Positions 1 through 7,768 of a stretch of 64,000 nt of DNA are shown piece by piece (the stretch's first letter is position 1; each line of letters begins with the position of its first letter). Location: positions 434,357 through 498,356 of the forward strand of contig NZ_VKDF01000004.1 of the NCBI RefSeq assembly GCF_007096355.1. The letters are read 5' to 3'. Made by a program: the position numbers and the translations under genes. The notes below the pieces were generated by a model. That model did not search any database. It saw nothing but the letters and a program-made list of their open reading frames with translations, and was not told the DNA's origin. This stretch comes from Paracoccus sp. M683 (GTDB lineage Bacteria > Pseudomonadota > Alphaproteobacteria > Rhodobacterales > Rhodobacteraceae).

Positions 1-1260
1 GGCACGGTCGGCCCAGCCAAAGGCCGCCGCGCCCTCGGTCAGACAGGCGGTCAGGTTGCGCGTGCTGAAGGGCTTGCCTGTATCGGGGTTGGTTGCAGGT
101 TCGTTGCGCAGGCGCAACTGGACCGGGTCGACGCCGCAGTCATGGGCCAGTTCGTCCATCGCCGTTTCCAGCGCGAACATGCCCGAAAACTCGCCCGGCC
201 CGCGCATGAAGGTGGCCGGTGCGGTATCCAGCACCTGCCGGTGATAGATGGTCCGGCAGGCCGGCGCGGCATAGATCATCCGCGGCCCCCCGCCCGAGGC
301 GTCGATATAGGATTTCAGCCGCGAATCCGGGGCGGTGATGTGATGCTCGATCCCCAGCAACCGGCCCTGATCATCGGCGGCCAGGCGGATGCGGTTATGG
401 CTGGCGGGGCGGTGGCCGGTTGTGGCGAACATCTGTTGCCGGGTCATGGCGTATTTCACCGCCCGACCGCGCAGCTTCTTCGCCGCAAGAATCGTCAGCA
501 CTACATGGGGCAGCGGCAGACCCTTGCCGCCGAAACCGCCGCCGGTATAGGGGGCGATGATCTCGATCTGGTTCGGCAACAGCCCCAGAAGCGGGGGCAG
601 AAACAGTTGCGCGGTCAGAACGCCCTGATTTGCGTCCCAAAGGGTCAGCCGCGTCTTTCTTGGATCAAGGCCACCGCCCTTTCGCCAGCGCGCGATCAGG
701 GCGTGCGGTTCCAGCGGGTTATGATGCTGTACCGGGTGGGTATAGACCCCGTCGATCCGGTGTGTGGCAGCTGCCCACGCCGCATCCATGTCACCGCGCG
801 ATCGCTGCCCCGGCTCGCCGCCGACCTTTTTGGGCACAGGCAGGTCGGGCAGGTCCGGGGTGAAGGCGGCCTCGAAGGGCAGGGGGCGGCAGGTGACGCG
901 CACCAGCCCCGCCGCGTGCCGCGCGGTTGCGGCATCCGCCGCCACCACTGCGCCGATGAACTGGCCGAAATGCGCGATCTGTGGCGATTGCAGCACCTTC
1001 AGCGAGGCATCGGTGCCCAGCCACAGTCGGGGCGCGTTCAGATGGGTCAGCACCAGTTCGACGCCGGGCAGGGACTCGGCAGCACTGGTGTCGATCCGGG
1101 TGATCTCGCCCTTGGCCAGCGTGGCGGTGATGGGCCACAGCCACAGCGGGTCATCGACCGGATGTTCATAGGCATAAGGCGCGGTGCCGCTGGCCTTCAG
1201 CGGCCCGTCGATCCGACGGCGCGGGGCGCCGATATTGCGGGGATCATTAGGGCGGTTCAT
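1..1260 (-). CDS. Molybdopterin-binding subunit of a xanthine dehydrogenase/aldehyde oxidase family enzyme (partial)
   Basis: This is the large molybdenum-cofactor subunit of a three-subunit molybdenum hydroxylase; such enzymes oxidise aldehydes or N-heterocycles. The reading frame starts at ATG 1258-1260 and stays open for 420 codons to the left edge, so the C-terminal part, including the expected catalytic glutamate, is outside the window. The N-terminus (MNRPNDPRNIGAPRRRIDGP) and the following DDPLWLWPITATLAKG stretch match the usual start of this subunit. A GGGFGGKG motif lies around 518-541 and is the classic cofactor-contact loop. The start overlaps the stop of the FAD subunit by four bases (ATGA), so translation is probably coupled. 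The gene set resembles E. coli PaoABC, but the true substrate cannot be read from sequence. Confidence 0.9.
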   Translation of the reverse strand, partial: MNRPNDPRNIGAPRRRIDGPLKASGTAPYAYEHPVDDPLWLWPITATLAKGEITRIDTSAAESLPGVELVLTHLNAPRLWLGTDASLKVLQSPQIAHFGQFIGAVVAADAATARHAAGLVRVTCRPLPFEAAFTPDLPDLPVPKKVGGEPGQRSRGDMDAAWAAATHRIDGVYTHPVQHHNPLEPHALIARWRKGGGLDPRKTRLTLWDANQGVLTAQLFLPPLLGLLPNQIEIIAPYTGGGFGGKGLPLPHVVLTILAAKKLRGRAVKYAMTRQQMFATTGHRPASHNRIRLAADDQGRLLGIEHHITAPDSRLKSYIDASGGGPRMIYAAPACRTIYHRQVLDTAPATFMRGPGEFSGMFALETAMDELAHDCGVDPVQLRLRNEPATNPDTGKPFSTRNLTACLTEGAAAFGWADRA

Positions 1261-2252
1261 GGCGCTGGGCTTTCGTCAATGCCGGCCAGACCGGCCAGCA
1301 CGGCGACGATGGCATTGCGCAGCATGGGCAGTTTGAAGCCATTGTCATGGCCGGTCTGCGCCTGCGCCAGTTCGACCTCGGCCGCGTCGCGCAAGGCCTG
1401 AACCGTCGCCCGTGCCCCGCGCAGCGACTGTTCGGCCAGCCGTGCCCGGTGGGGGCGATGCGCGACCCCGCCAAGCGCCAGCCGGATGTCCTGGATCCTG
1501 CCATCCCGAATCTCCAGCGCGGCAGCGACCGAGACCAGCGCAAAGGCGAACGAGGCCCGGTCCCGGATCTTGCGATAGCTGGATCGGGCCGTGGCGGGCA
1601 GGGGCGGCAGTTCGATCGCAGTGATCAGCTCGTCACCGGCCAGATTGGTATCCAGCTGCGGGGTATCGCCGGCCGGGCGATGGAAATCGGCAAAGGGGAT
1701 GCGCCGTTCGCCCTGCCGCCCAAGCGCGATGACCATCGCATCCAGTGCCGCCAGCGGCACACACAGATCCGAGGGATGCACGGCCATGCACTGCCCGCCG
1801 GTCTCGAAAATCGCGTTATGGCGGCCAAAGCCCTCCCGCGCAGGGCAGCCGCTGCCGGGATCGCGCTTGTTGCACGGCGTGGCGAGGTTCTGGAAATAGA
1901 CGCAGCGGCTGCGCTGCATCAGGTTTCCGCCGGTCGAGGCCATATTGCGCAGCTGACCCGATGCCCCCGACAGCAGCGCCTGTGCGACAAGGGGAAAACG
2001 CGCGCGGATCAGCGGGTTGGCAGCCAGATCGCTGTTTCGGACCATTGCGCCGATGCGCAGGCCGCCATCCGGCAATTCGTCGATATTGGTCAGGGGCAGG
2101 CGGCTGATGTCGATCAGCCGGGTCGGTGTGGCGATGCCCAGCTTCAGATGGTCGATCAGGTTCGTGCCGCCCGCCAGCAATGTGCCGCCTGCCTGCAACT
2201 GCGCCACAGCATCAACCGGATCGGCGGCACGGATATAGTCAAAGGGCGTCAT
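1257..2252 (-). CDS. FAD-binding subunit of molybdenum hydroxylase (PaoB-like)
   Basis: This 331-residue protein carries FAD and passes electrons between the iron-sulfur and molybdenum subunits. FAD-contact motifs are visible at about residues 27-36 (AGGTNLIDHL) and 107-113 (TGGNLMQ). Cysteines 117, 127, 136 and 155 sit in a loop typical of PaoB and 4-hydroxybenzoyl-CoA reductase, where they bind an additional [4Fe-4S] cluster; this is why I favour the PaoABC type over plain xanthine dehydrogenase. I chose ATG at 2250-2252 (MTPFDYIRAA), the family start, over an upstream in-frame ATG inside the preceding gene. It overlaps the 2Fe-2S gene and the molybdopterin gene by four bases each, so the three genes form one tightly coupled operon read leftward. 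Confidence 0.93.
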   Translation of the reverse strand: MTPFDYIRAADPVDAVAQLQAGGTLLAGGTNLIDHLKLGIATPTRLIDISRLPLTNIDELPDGGLRIGAMVRNSDLAANPLIRARFPLVAQALLSGASGQLRNMASTGGNLMQRSRCVYFQNLATPCNKRDPGSGCPAREGFGRHNAIFETGGQCMAVHPSDLCVPLAALDAMVIALGRQGERRIPFADFHRPAGDTPQLDTNLAGDELITAIELPPLPATARSSYRKIRDRASFAFALVSVAAALEIRDGRIQDIRLALGGVAHRPHRARLAEQSLRGARATVQALRDAAEVELAQAQTGHDNGFKLPMLRNAIVAVLAGLAGIDESPAP

Positions 2253-2764
2253 TCCGCACGGCCCTCGGCCACGTCGCGGATCGCCGTCAGGATATTGGCA
2301 TAGGCCCCGCAGCGACACAGATTGCCTGACATACGCTCGCGGATCTCGTCATCCGTCAGGCTGGGGCTGGCGGTCAGGTCGGCGGTGGCGTGGCTTGGCG
2401 CGCCATCGGCAAATTCGCGCAGCATGCCCACGGCCGAACAGATCTGCCCCGGCGTACAATAGCCGCATTGCAGCCCGTCATGGTCGATGAAGGCCTGCTG
2501 CATCGGATGCAGCGCGCCGGGCCGGCCCAGACCGCCCGCCGTCACCACATCGGCCCCGTCATGGGACAGGGCGAGGCACAGGCAGGACAGCACCCGCCGC
2601 CCATCCACAAGCACGGTACAGGCCCCGCATTGCCCGTGGTCGCAGCCCTTCTTGGCCGAAAAATTCCCCAGCCGGTCGCGCAGCACGTCCAGCAGCGTCA
2701 GGCGCGGATCAATGGCCAGATCGACGGGCCCGCCATCAACGGTCAGCCTGATGCGTGGTGACAT
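2249..2764 (-). CDS. [2Fe-2S] subunit of molybdenum hydroxylase (PaoA-like)
   Basis: This 171-residue ferredoxin-type subunit should carry two [2Fe-2S] clusters. Cysteines 41, 46, 49 and 61 form the plant-ferredoxin cluster, and cysteines 100, 103, 150 and 152 form the helical-domain cluster (QCGYCTPG and LCRCG). It is the first gene of the operon and overlaps the FAD subunit by four bases. The start is taken at MSPRIRLT; an ATG five codons upstream (MAGGS) is also possible. E. coli PaoA has a long twin-arginine export signal before the ferredoxin domain. Here the domain begins at about residue 4, so nothing indicates export and the enzyme is probably cytoplasmic. Confidence 0.93.
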   Translation of the reverse strand: MSPRIRLTVDGGPVDLAIDPRLTLLDVLRDRLGNFSAKKGCDHGQCGACTVLVDGRRVLSCLCLALSHDGADVVTAGGLGRPGALHPMQQAFIDHDGLQCGYCTPGQICSAVGMLREFADGAPSHATADLTASPSLTDDEIRERMSGNLCRCGAYANILTAIRDVAEGRAE

Positions 2765-2826
2765 GGATCCCCCTGCCATTGCGTCCGTCCACAGTAAGGG
2801 CCGGCCGGGCGTTGTAAAGCCCGAGG

Positions 2827-3279
2827 CTAGCGCCGCTGGGCGAAGAACCGTTGCAGCAGCTGGCGGGCCTCGTCCGCCGCGATTCCGTCATAGATCTGGG
2901 GGCGGTGGTGGCATTGGGGATGGTCAAAGACCCGTGCGCCATGGCTGACACCACCCATGCGCGGATCGTCGGCCCCGAAATACAGGATCTCGATTCGCGC
3001 GGCGGATATGGCGGCGGCACACATCGGGCATGGCTCCAGCGTCACCCACAGCGCATGGCCGGGAAGGCGCTGCGACCCGGCGGCGCGGCAGGCGGCGCGG
3101 ATCACCTGAATCTCGGCATGGGCGGTCGGATCGTGAAGTTCGCGCGTGCGGTTTCCATCTGCGGCGACGACACGGCCCTTTGGGTCGGTCAGCACCGCGC
3201 CCACAGGCACCTCGCCCCGCAGGGCGGCGGCGCGGGCCTGCGCCAGGGCCTGTTGCATATGCGAGGTAAAGGCGCGCAT
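2827..3279 (-). CDS. tadA: tRNA adenosine(34) deaminase TadA
   Basis: TadA deaminates A34 of tRNA-Arg(ACG) to inosine, which lets one tRNA read three arginine codons. The 150-residue protein has the cytidine-deaminase zinc site: H54 and E56 (TAHAE) and C84/C87 (PCPMC). Its length is normal for the bacterial family. The start at MRAFTSHMQQ was chosen because the frame extends far upstream only as the antisense of the pseudouridine synthase gene. The gene is divergent from that synthase, with a 144-base spacer in which promoters for both should lie. Guanine deaminase-like relatives are less likely given the size and the LEPCPMCAAAI context. Confidence 0.93.
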   Translation of the reverse strand: MRAFTSHMQQALAQARAAALRGEVPVGAVLTDPKGRVVAADGNRTRELHDPTAHAEIQVIRAACRAAGSQRLPGHALWVTLEPCPMCAAAISAARIEILYFGADDPRMGGVSHGARVFDHPQCHHRPQIYDGIAADEARQLLQRFFAQRR

Positions 3280-3423
3280 CGGCACGTTGTGAAGCCTGCG
3301 GGCCGGTTGCGCAATAGCAGACCGTTGCGGGGGGGCGGCATGCAGTTCGTCCTTTCCTTTCAGGACGCGCAGGCGTATTAAACCCGCTTTCAACCACCGC
3401 AGTGATGCGCAGGAGAGATCGCC

Positions 3424-5097
3424 ATGACCGATACCCCCCACAGCCCGAATCCCGAAAAACCGGCCGAAGCCGACCGCATCGCCAAGGTGATCGCCCGCGC
3501 CGGCGTGGCCAGCCGCCGCGACGCCGAGCGCATGATCATCGAAGGCCGCGTGACGGTGAATGGCGAAAAGATCGCCTCGCCGGCGCTGGACGTGCTGCCC
3601 TCTGACAAGATCAAGGTCGATGGCAAGCCGCTGGATGCGCCGCAGGAAACCCGGCTGTGGATGTATTACAAGCCGCTTGGTCTGGTCACCTCGGAATCCG
3701 ATGAAAAGGGCCGTCAGACGGTATTCGACGCGCTGCCGCGCGACCTGCCGCGGGTGATGTCGGTCGGCCGTCTTGACCTGAACTCGGAAGGCTTGCTGCT
3801 GCTGACCAATGATGGCGAGTTGAAGCGGCGGCTGGAACTGCCTTCGACGGGCTGGCTGCGCCGCTATCGCGTGCGGGTGAACGGCAATCCGACCGACCTG
3901 ACCTTTGATCCGCTGCGCCGGGGCGTCAGTATCGAGGGCGAGGATTTTCAGCCGATGGAGGTCCGTCTGGACAGCCAGCAGGGCGCGAATGCCTGGCTGA
4001 CCGTCGGCATCCGCGAGGGCCGCAACCGCGAGATTCGCCGCGCCATGGCCCATGTTGGCATGCAGGTGAACCGGCTGATCCGCATCGGTTATGGCCCCTT
4101 CAAGCTGACCGGGATGGAGGAAAACGAGGTCCGCGAAGTCAAGCGCCGCACCCTGCGCGATCAGCTGGGCGGGCTGTTGACCGGAGAGGTCGAGGACAAG
4201 CCGCGCGAGTTCCGTGAACGCGGTGCCGATCGGGATGGCCCCCGCGAACATCGGAAATTCGGCGACCGGGATGATGACGGGCGGGGCCGCGACGATCGTG
4301 GTGGCGAGCGCGGACCGCGCCCAGCCCGTTTCGCGGGTGCCGATGACGGGCGCAAGCCGTTCCGCCGGCGCGAGGATGGTGACGGACCGCGCCCCTTCCG
4401 CAGCCGCGATGGCGAACGTGACGACAGCCGCGACGATCGCGGCCGCAAGCCCTTTGGCGGCGGTTCGCGCGGCGCGGGTGGATTTGGCAAGGACGATGAT
4501 CGCAAGCCGCGCTGGTCATCCAGGCCGCGCGACGCCGGTGATGGGGAACGGCCCGAGCGGGCCAGCGGTGGCGGCAAGCCCTTTGCCCGCCGCGACGGCG
4601 GCAAGCCTTACGGGAACCGCGACGGCGGCAAGCCTTACGGTAACCGCGACGGTGGCAAGCCGTTCGCCCGCAGGGATGGTGACAAGCCCTATTCGCGTCG
4701 GGATGGCGATGACGCGGCTGCCCGTTCGGCCAGCGGCTACAAACCGCGTGGAGAGAATTTCAAATCCCGTGACGAGGGATTCAAGCCGCGCAATGCGGGT
4801 GGCTTCAAATCCCGCGATGACGGTGGCTCGCCCCGCAGCGAGGGCTACAAGCCGCGCGGCGAGGGCTTCAAATCCCGCGACGATGGATTCAAGCCGCGTA
4901 ATGCGGGTGGCTTCAAGTCGCGTGACGAAGGTGGAAAGCCCCGCGGCGAAGGCTTCAAGCCCCGCAGCGAAGGCTTCAAGCCGGGCGGTCCCCGCAAGGG
5001 TGGCCAGCCGGGTGGTGGCAAGCCATTTGCAGGCAAGGGCGGCCGTCCTGGTGGTGGTCGCCCCGGTGGTGGCAAGCCGCGCGCGCCGCGCGGCTGA
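3424..5097 (+). CDS. rluB: 23S rRNA pseudouridine synthase (RsuA/RluB family) with long Arg/Gly/Asp-rich repeat tail
   Basis: The first ~255 residues are a complete RsuA/RluB-family pseudouridine synthase: an S4 RNA-binding domain at about residues 17-65, then the catalytic domain with the aspartate in GRLDLNSEG (D118) and the closing motif EGRNREIRRA around 198-207. RluB modifies U2605 of 23S rRNA; that specificity is assumed from the family. Residues ~262-557 are a low-complexity tail rich in Arg, Gly, Asp, Lys, Phe and Pro, built from repeats such as DGGKPYGNR and a 36-residue unit present twice (about 440-475 and 476-511). Tails of this sort are known in alphaproteobacterial RluB proteins and resemble RNA-binding RGG-like regions. 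AGGAG at 3411-3415 serves the ATG. Confidence 0.92.
   Translation: MTDTPHSPNPEKPAEADRIAKVIARAGVASRRDAERMIIEGRVTVNGEKIASPALDVLPSDKIKVDGKPLDAPQETRLWMYYKPLGLVTSESDEKGRQTVFDALPRDLPRVMSVGRLDLNSEGLLLLTNDGELKRRLELPSTGWLRRYRVRVNGNPTDLTFDPLRRGVSIEGEDFQPMEVRLDSQQGANAWLTVGIREGRNREIRRAMAHVGMQVNRLIRIGYGPFKLTGMEENEVREVKRRTLRDQLGGLLTGEVEDKPREFRERGADRDGPREHRKFGDRDDDGRGRDDRGGERGPRPARFAGADDGRKPFRRREDGDGPRPFRSRDGERDDSRDDRGRKPFGGGSRGAGGFGKDDDRKPRWSSRPRDAGDGERPERASGGGKPFARRDGGKPYGNRDGGKPYGNRDGGKPFARRDGDKPYSRRDGDDAAARSASGYKPRGENFKSRDEGFKPRNAGGFKSRDDGGSPRSEGYKPRGEGFKSRDDGFKPRNAGGFKSRDEGGKPRGEGFKPRSEGFKPGGPRKGGQPGGGKPFAGKGGRPGGGRPGGGKPRAPRG
4594..4674 (+). repeat. 27-bp tandem repeat, about three copies, inside the synthase tail
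   Basis: Three successive 27-base units (4594-4620, 4621-4647, 4648-4674) encode DGGKPYGNR, DGGKPYGNR and DGGKPFARR. The first two are almost identical at the DNA level; the third has diverged. The unit length is a multiple of three, so gain or loss keeps the reading frame. Confidence 0.9.
4741..4956 (+). repeat. 108-bp tandem duplication inside the synthase tail
   Basis: Bases 4741-4848 and 4849-4956 are two imperfect copies of a 108-base unit encoding 36 residues each. Both copies start KPRGE and contain FKSRD, GFKPRNAGGFKSRD and a closing G(Y/F). A truncated third copy (KPRSEGFKPGG) follows. The differences are largely synonymous or conservative, so the duplication is fairly recent or is maintained by conversion. 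Confidence 0.9.
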
Positions 5098-5100
5098 TCC

Positions 5101-5277
5101 TTATTTCGTCAGAATCAGCTTTCCTGCGCGGGTGATGCGCAGCTGATAGACCTGTTCGCCCAGAACGATCAGCGCCTGATTGCCGCCGGCCGTCAGGGCC
5201 TCGGCGTCATGGGCGGGCAGGCTGTTCAGAATGGTGACACCGGGGCGGGTGAACTCGGCGGGGCGGGTGGCGGTCAT
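5101..5277 (-). CDS. hemP: Hemin uptake protein HemP
   Basis: This 58-residue protein ends EQVYQLRITRAGKLILTK, the hallmark of the HemP/HmuP family. Members are small cytoplasmic proteins; in Bradyrhizobium and Burkholderia they are needed for heme-receptor expression or heme use. The start MTATRPAEF is preferred to an in-frame ATG 21 codons upstream because it gives the normal family length and has a GGACGAACCC leader. No heme receptor or hmu transport gene adjoins it, so its partners must lie elsewhere. It ends three bases after the end of the pseudouridine synthase gene, in convergent orientation. Confidence 0.88.
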   Translation of the reverse strand: MTATRPAEFTRPGVTILNSLPAHDAEALTAGGNQALIVLGEQVYQLRITRAGKLILTK

Positions 5278-5315
5278 GGGTTCGTCCTTCCGTTCGACAG
5301 GGCCTGACTGAAATC

Positions 5316-5339
5316 TGACAATAATGGTCGGATATGTCA
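5316..5339. promoter_or_regulatory. Inverted repeat upstream of hemP (candidate iron-response operator)
   Basis: TGACA at 5316-5320 and TGTCA at 5335-5339 form an inverted repeat with 14 bases between the arms, 39 bases upstream of the hemP start. The position suits an operator, and hemP genes are normally iron-regulated. The sequence does not match a regulator consensus closely enough for me to name Fur, Irr or RirA. Confidence 0.3.
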
Positions 5340-5382
5340 AAGGAAAAGAGTCAGGAATCCGCCACCGGCAGATTCCTGCCTG

Positions 5383-6360
5383 TTATTCGCTGCTTAGGCA
5401 GCCGGTTATTGTCTGGCCAAGGCCTTGCAGAATGGCGGGATACAGCTGCTTGTCGCCGGTGCCATTGCCGGTCACCAGGCTTGCGCCGGCCGGGTCCAAC
5501 ATGTCTCCGATGCGGATATCCGTGCCGTCGATCAGCGATTCGATGACTGCCGGGTCATGGCCTGTTTCGGGAAAGATGCAGCGAATGTCACCGGCCAGCA
5601 TTTCGTCGCGAATTGCCGACAGCCGAGCAGCCGAAGGCGTGGCGGCATCGCCAAGCGCCAGAGCAATGGCGGGTTGCAAGCCGAACCTGCCGGTGAAATG
5701 GCCATAGGCGTCGTGGAAAACCGCAAAGCGCTGCCCCGCGACGGAAGCCAGTTCCGCGGTCAGCGCGGCAGAGGTCTGGTCGATCTGCTGCGCACCCAGA
5801 CGGGCATTCTCGGTATAGGTTGCGGCATGTTCTGGATCGGCCTTGGCAAGGGCCTCGGCGATGGCCGCCAGCCAAAGTTTGCCGTTTTGCGGATCCAGCC
5901 AGGCGTGGGGATCAATGCCGCCATGATCCTGGTCGTGGTCGTCGGTATCATGTTCGTGGTCGTGATCATGGGCCGCGTGGTCGTGATCCTCTGCGGTTCC
6001 GCCGGGATGCTGCGTTTGCGGCAGCGCCAGCAGCGGCAATGAAACGCCCTGTGTCAGCGATTCCGCCGCCCGTGCCAGCCAGGGCGTCAGTTCCGGCCCG
6101 ACCCAGATCAGCAACCCGGCATCCTGCAAGCTTGCCGCCTGTGACGGGCGAAGCTGATAATGATGGGCGTTGCCTCCGGCCGGCAGCAGCACCTGCACGT
6201 CGCCCAGATCACCCAGAACCTGCTGGACCAGCGAGCCGGTCGCAGGGATGTCCGTGACGATCAGGGGCGGTTCGGCCCTGGCCGTCAAGGCAGTCAGGGC
6301 GGTCATGCCGGTCAGGGCAAATGCCATGGTCGCAGGCCGCGACAGGGATGGGATGCGCAT
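5383..6360 (-). CDS. znuA: Zinc ABC transporter substrate-binding protein ZnuA
   Basis: ZnuA binds Zn2+ in the periplasm and delivers it to the ZnuB permease. The 325-residue protein has an N-terminal signal sequence ending near ALTARAE (about residue 29). A zinc-ligand region NAHHYQL (residues 64-70) and DPHAWLDP (150-157) match the cluster A-I fold. A His/Asp-rich loop at about 125-147, typical of zinc rather than manganese binders, lies between them. It is transcribed away from zur-znuC-znuB, across a 92-base spacer that holds two candidate Zur sites. The protein ends close to GCLSSE, with the conserved pair of cysteines reduced to C320 and C246 or so, as in other ZnuA proteins. Confidence 0.95.
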   Translation of the reverse strand: MRIPSLSRPATMAFALTGMTALTALTARAEPPLIVTDIPATGSLVQQVLGDLGDVQVLLPAGGNAHHYQLRPSQAASLQDAGLLIWVGPELTPWLARAAESLTQGVSLPLLALPQTQHPGGTAEDHDHAAHDHDHEHDTDDHDQDHGGIDPHAWLDPQNGKLWLAAIAEALAKADPEHAATYTENARLGAQQIDQTSAALTAELASVAGQRFAVFHDAYGHFTGRFGLQPAIALALGDAATPSAARLSAIRDEMLAGDIRCIFPETGHDPAVIESLIDGTDIRIGDMLDPAGASLVTGNGTGDKQLYPAILQGLGQTITGCLSSE

Positions 6361-6409
6361 GGGATCCTTCGAGAATTGGGGAACAGGTTGAACAGCACCA
6401 CGGTTTGAA

Positions 6410-6424
6410 TGTAATAAGATAACA
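6410..6424. promoter_or_regulatory. Candidate Zur box 1 (znuA/zur intergenic)
   Basis: TGTAATAAGATAACA is a near-perfect inverted repeat (TGTAAT, three bases, ATAACA). It resembles the alphaproteobacterial Zur site, which is built on TGTTATnnnATAACA-like arms. It lies between the divergent znuA and zur genes, the expected place for zinc-dependent repression of both. Confidence 0.65.
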
Positions 6425-6436
6425 AGTCAACCATCA

Positions 6437-6451
6437 TGTTATAAAATCACC
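6437..6451. promoter_or_regulatory. Candidate Zur box 2 (next to the zur start)
   Basis: TGTTATAAAATCACC carries one perfect arm (TGTTAT) and one degenerate arm, 27 bases from the first box, or roughly two and a half helical turns. It ends one base before the zur ATG, so binding would block zur-znuCB transcription or initiation directly. Confidence 0.45.
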
Positions 6452-6452
6452 C

Positions 6453-6965
6453 ATGGCAAGATCTTCCCCTTCCTCGACCGAGGCCACGGCCTTTACCCCT
6501 CATGATCATGGCGCATGCCGCAGTCAGGCGATGCAGGCTGCGGTCGATCTGGCCCGGCAGCAGGGCGTGCGGCTGACCCCGGTGCGGCTGCGGACGCTGG
6601 AGATCCTGCTGGAAACCCATCAGGCGATGGGCGCCTATGAGGTGCTGGAACGCCTGGCGGCCGAGGGCTTTGGCAGCCAGCCGCCGGTTGCCTATCGGGC
6701 GCTGGACTTTCTGGTCCAGCACGGGTTGGCGCATCGGGTCCAGCGGCTGAATGCCTTTGCCGCCTGCCTGACGCCCGGCCATGACCATGCGCCGGCATTC
6801 CTGATCTGCCGGTCCTGCAACAAGGTGGCCGAGGCCGACGTCCCCGCGATTCGCGATGCGGTCGGGCAGGCTGCGGGCGATTCGGGATTTTCGGTGGAAC
6901 GGATGACGGTAGAGGTGCTGGGCCTGTGCGACCGCTGTGCTGCCGGCGCCGAGGTGCGGCCATGA
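6453..6965 (+). CDS. zur: Zinc uptake regulator Zur (Fur family)
   Basis: This 170-residue Fur-family repressor senses zinc and controls zinc uptake genes. The winged-helix DNA-binding region spans about residues 35-98 (LTPVRLRTLEILLE, then PPVAYRALDFLVQHGLAHRV). Two CXXC pairs, C119/C122 and C159/C162, form the structural zinc site, and H110/H112 lie near the sensory site. Zur identity, rather than Fur, is supported by the genes around it: divergent znuA and overlapping znuC. The N-terminus (residues 1-24) is a low-conservation extension. The gene overlaps znuC by four bases (ATGA). Confidence 0.94.
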   Translation: MARSSPSSTEATAFTPHDHGACRSQAMQAAVDLARQQGVRLTPVRLRTLEILLETHQAMGAYEVLERLAAEGFGSQPPVAYRALDFLVQHGLAHRVQRLNAFAACLTPGHDHAPAFLICRSCNKVAEADVPAIRDAVGQAAGDSGFSVERMTVEVLGLCDRCAAGAEVRP

Positions 6966-7768
6966 CGGCGCTGATCCGGGCCGAGCGTCTTGGCATCCAT
7001 CGCCCCGGCACCACCGAGCCGGTGCTGGATAATGTGAATTTCAGCATTGAACCGGGCGAGATCGTCACGGTTGTCGGGCCGAATGGCTCGGGCAAATCGT
7101 CCCTGGTGCGGGCGCTGCTGGGGCATGTGGCGCTGGCAGCCGGGCGGGTGATGCGCCTGACGGGGCTGCGCATCGGCTATGTGCCGCAGCGCGTCCACAT
7201 CGACACCGCCATGCCGATGACGGTGCGGCGCTTTCTGTCGCTGCCGCGCCGTGTGGCCGATGCCGAGGCGGCCGCGATGCTGCGCCGGGTCGGTGTCGAG
7301 GGGGTCGAGCAGCGCCAGATCACGCAGCTTTCGGGCGGCCAGTTCCAGCGCGTGCTGCTGGCGCGCGCGCTGCTGCATGATCCGCAGCTTCTGGTGCTGG
7401 ACGAGCCGACGCAGGGGCTGGATCAGCCGGGCATCGTTGCCTTTTACAAGCTAATCGAGCAGATTCGGGCCGAAACCGGCGCCGCGATCCTGCTGGTCAG
7501 CCATGATCTTCTGGTGGTCATGCGGGCCTCGGACCGGGTGCTTTGCCTGAACGGGCATATCTGCTGCGAGGGCACGCCCCAGCAGGTCAGCAGCGCGCCG
7601 GAATATCGCGCCCTGTTCGGCGCCGAATCCGAGGGCACGCTGGCGCTGTATCGCCATCATCACGATCACGATCACGATCACGATCACGATCACGATCATG
7701 GCGCTGATCACCACGGCGATCACGGCCATCCCCATGATGCGCATCCGCGGGGTCATCACCATGCTTGA
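6962..7768 (+). CDS. znuC: Zinc ABC transporter ATP-binding protein ZnuC
   Basis: ZnuC powers zinc import. The 268-residue protein has Walker A at about 39-46 (GPNGSGKS), signature LSGGQ at 123-127, Walker B LLVLDEPT at 143-150, and the H-loop histidine H181. Residues 232-268 are a tail almost wholly of His and Asp, beginning with alternating HD dipeptides; it could bind zinc in the cytoplasm. The start MTALIRAERL overlaps the zur stop by four bases. An ATG twelve codons upstream lies inside zur and is less likely. The end overlaps znuB by eight bases. Confidence 0.95.
   Translation: MTALIRAERLGIHRPGTTEPVLDNVNFSIEPGEIVTVVGPNGSGKSSLVRALLGHVALAAGRVMRLTGLRIGYVPQRVHIDTAMPMTVRRFLSLPRRVADAEAAAMLRRVGVEGVEQRQITQLSGGQFQRVLLARALLHDPQLLVLDEPTQGLDQPGIVAFYKLIEQIRAETGAAILLVSHDLLVVMRASDRVLCLNGHICCEGTPQQVSSAPEYRALFGAESEGTLALYRHHHDHDHDHDHDHDHGADHHGDHGHPHDAHPRGHHHA
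7661..7696 (+). repeat. Hexanucleotide repeat (CACGAT) x6 in the znuC tail
   Basis: Six perfect copies of CACGAT in a row encode alternating His-Asp residues. Slippage at this microsatellite would add or remove two residues per unit without a frameshift, so the length of the metal-binding tail may vary between strains. Confidence 0.95.

Noticed and set aside
4214..5146. A 310-codon frame in a second plus-strand frame through the synthase tail
   Set aside because: The repetitive DNA keeps several frames open. The in-frame tail continues directly from the catalytic domain, and this alternative has no start signal or domain.
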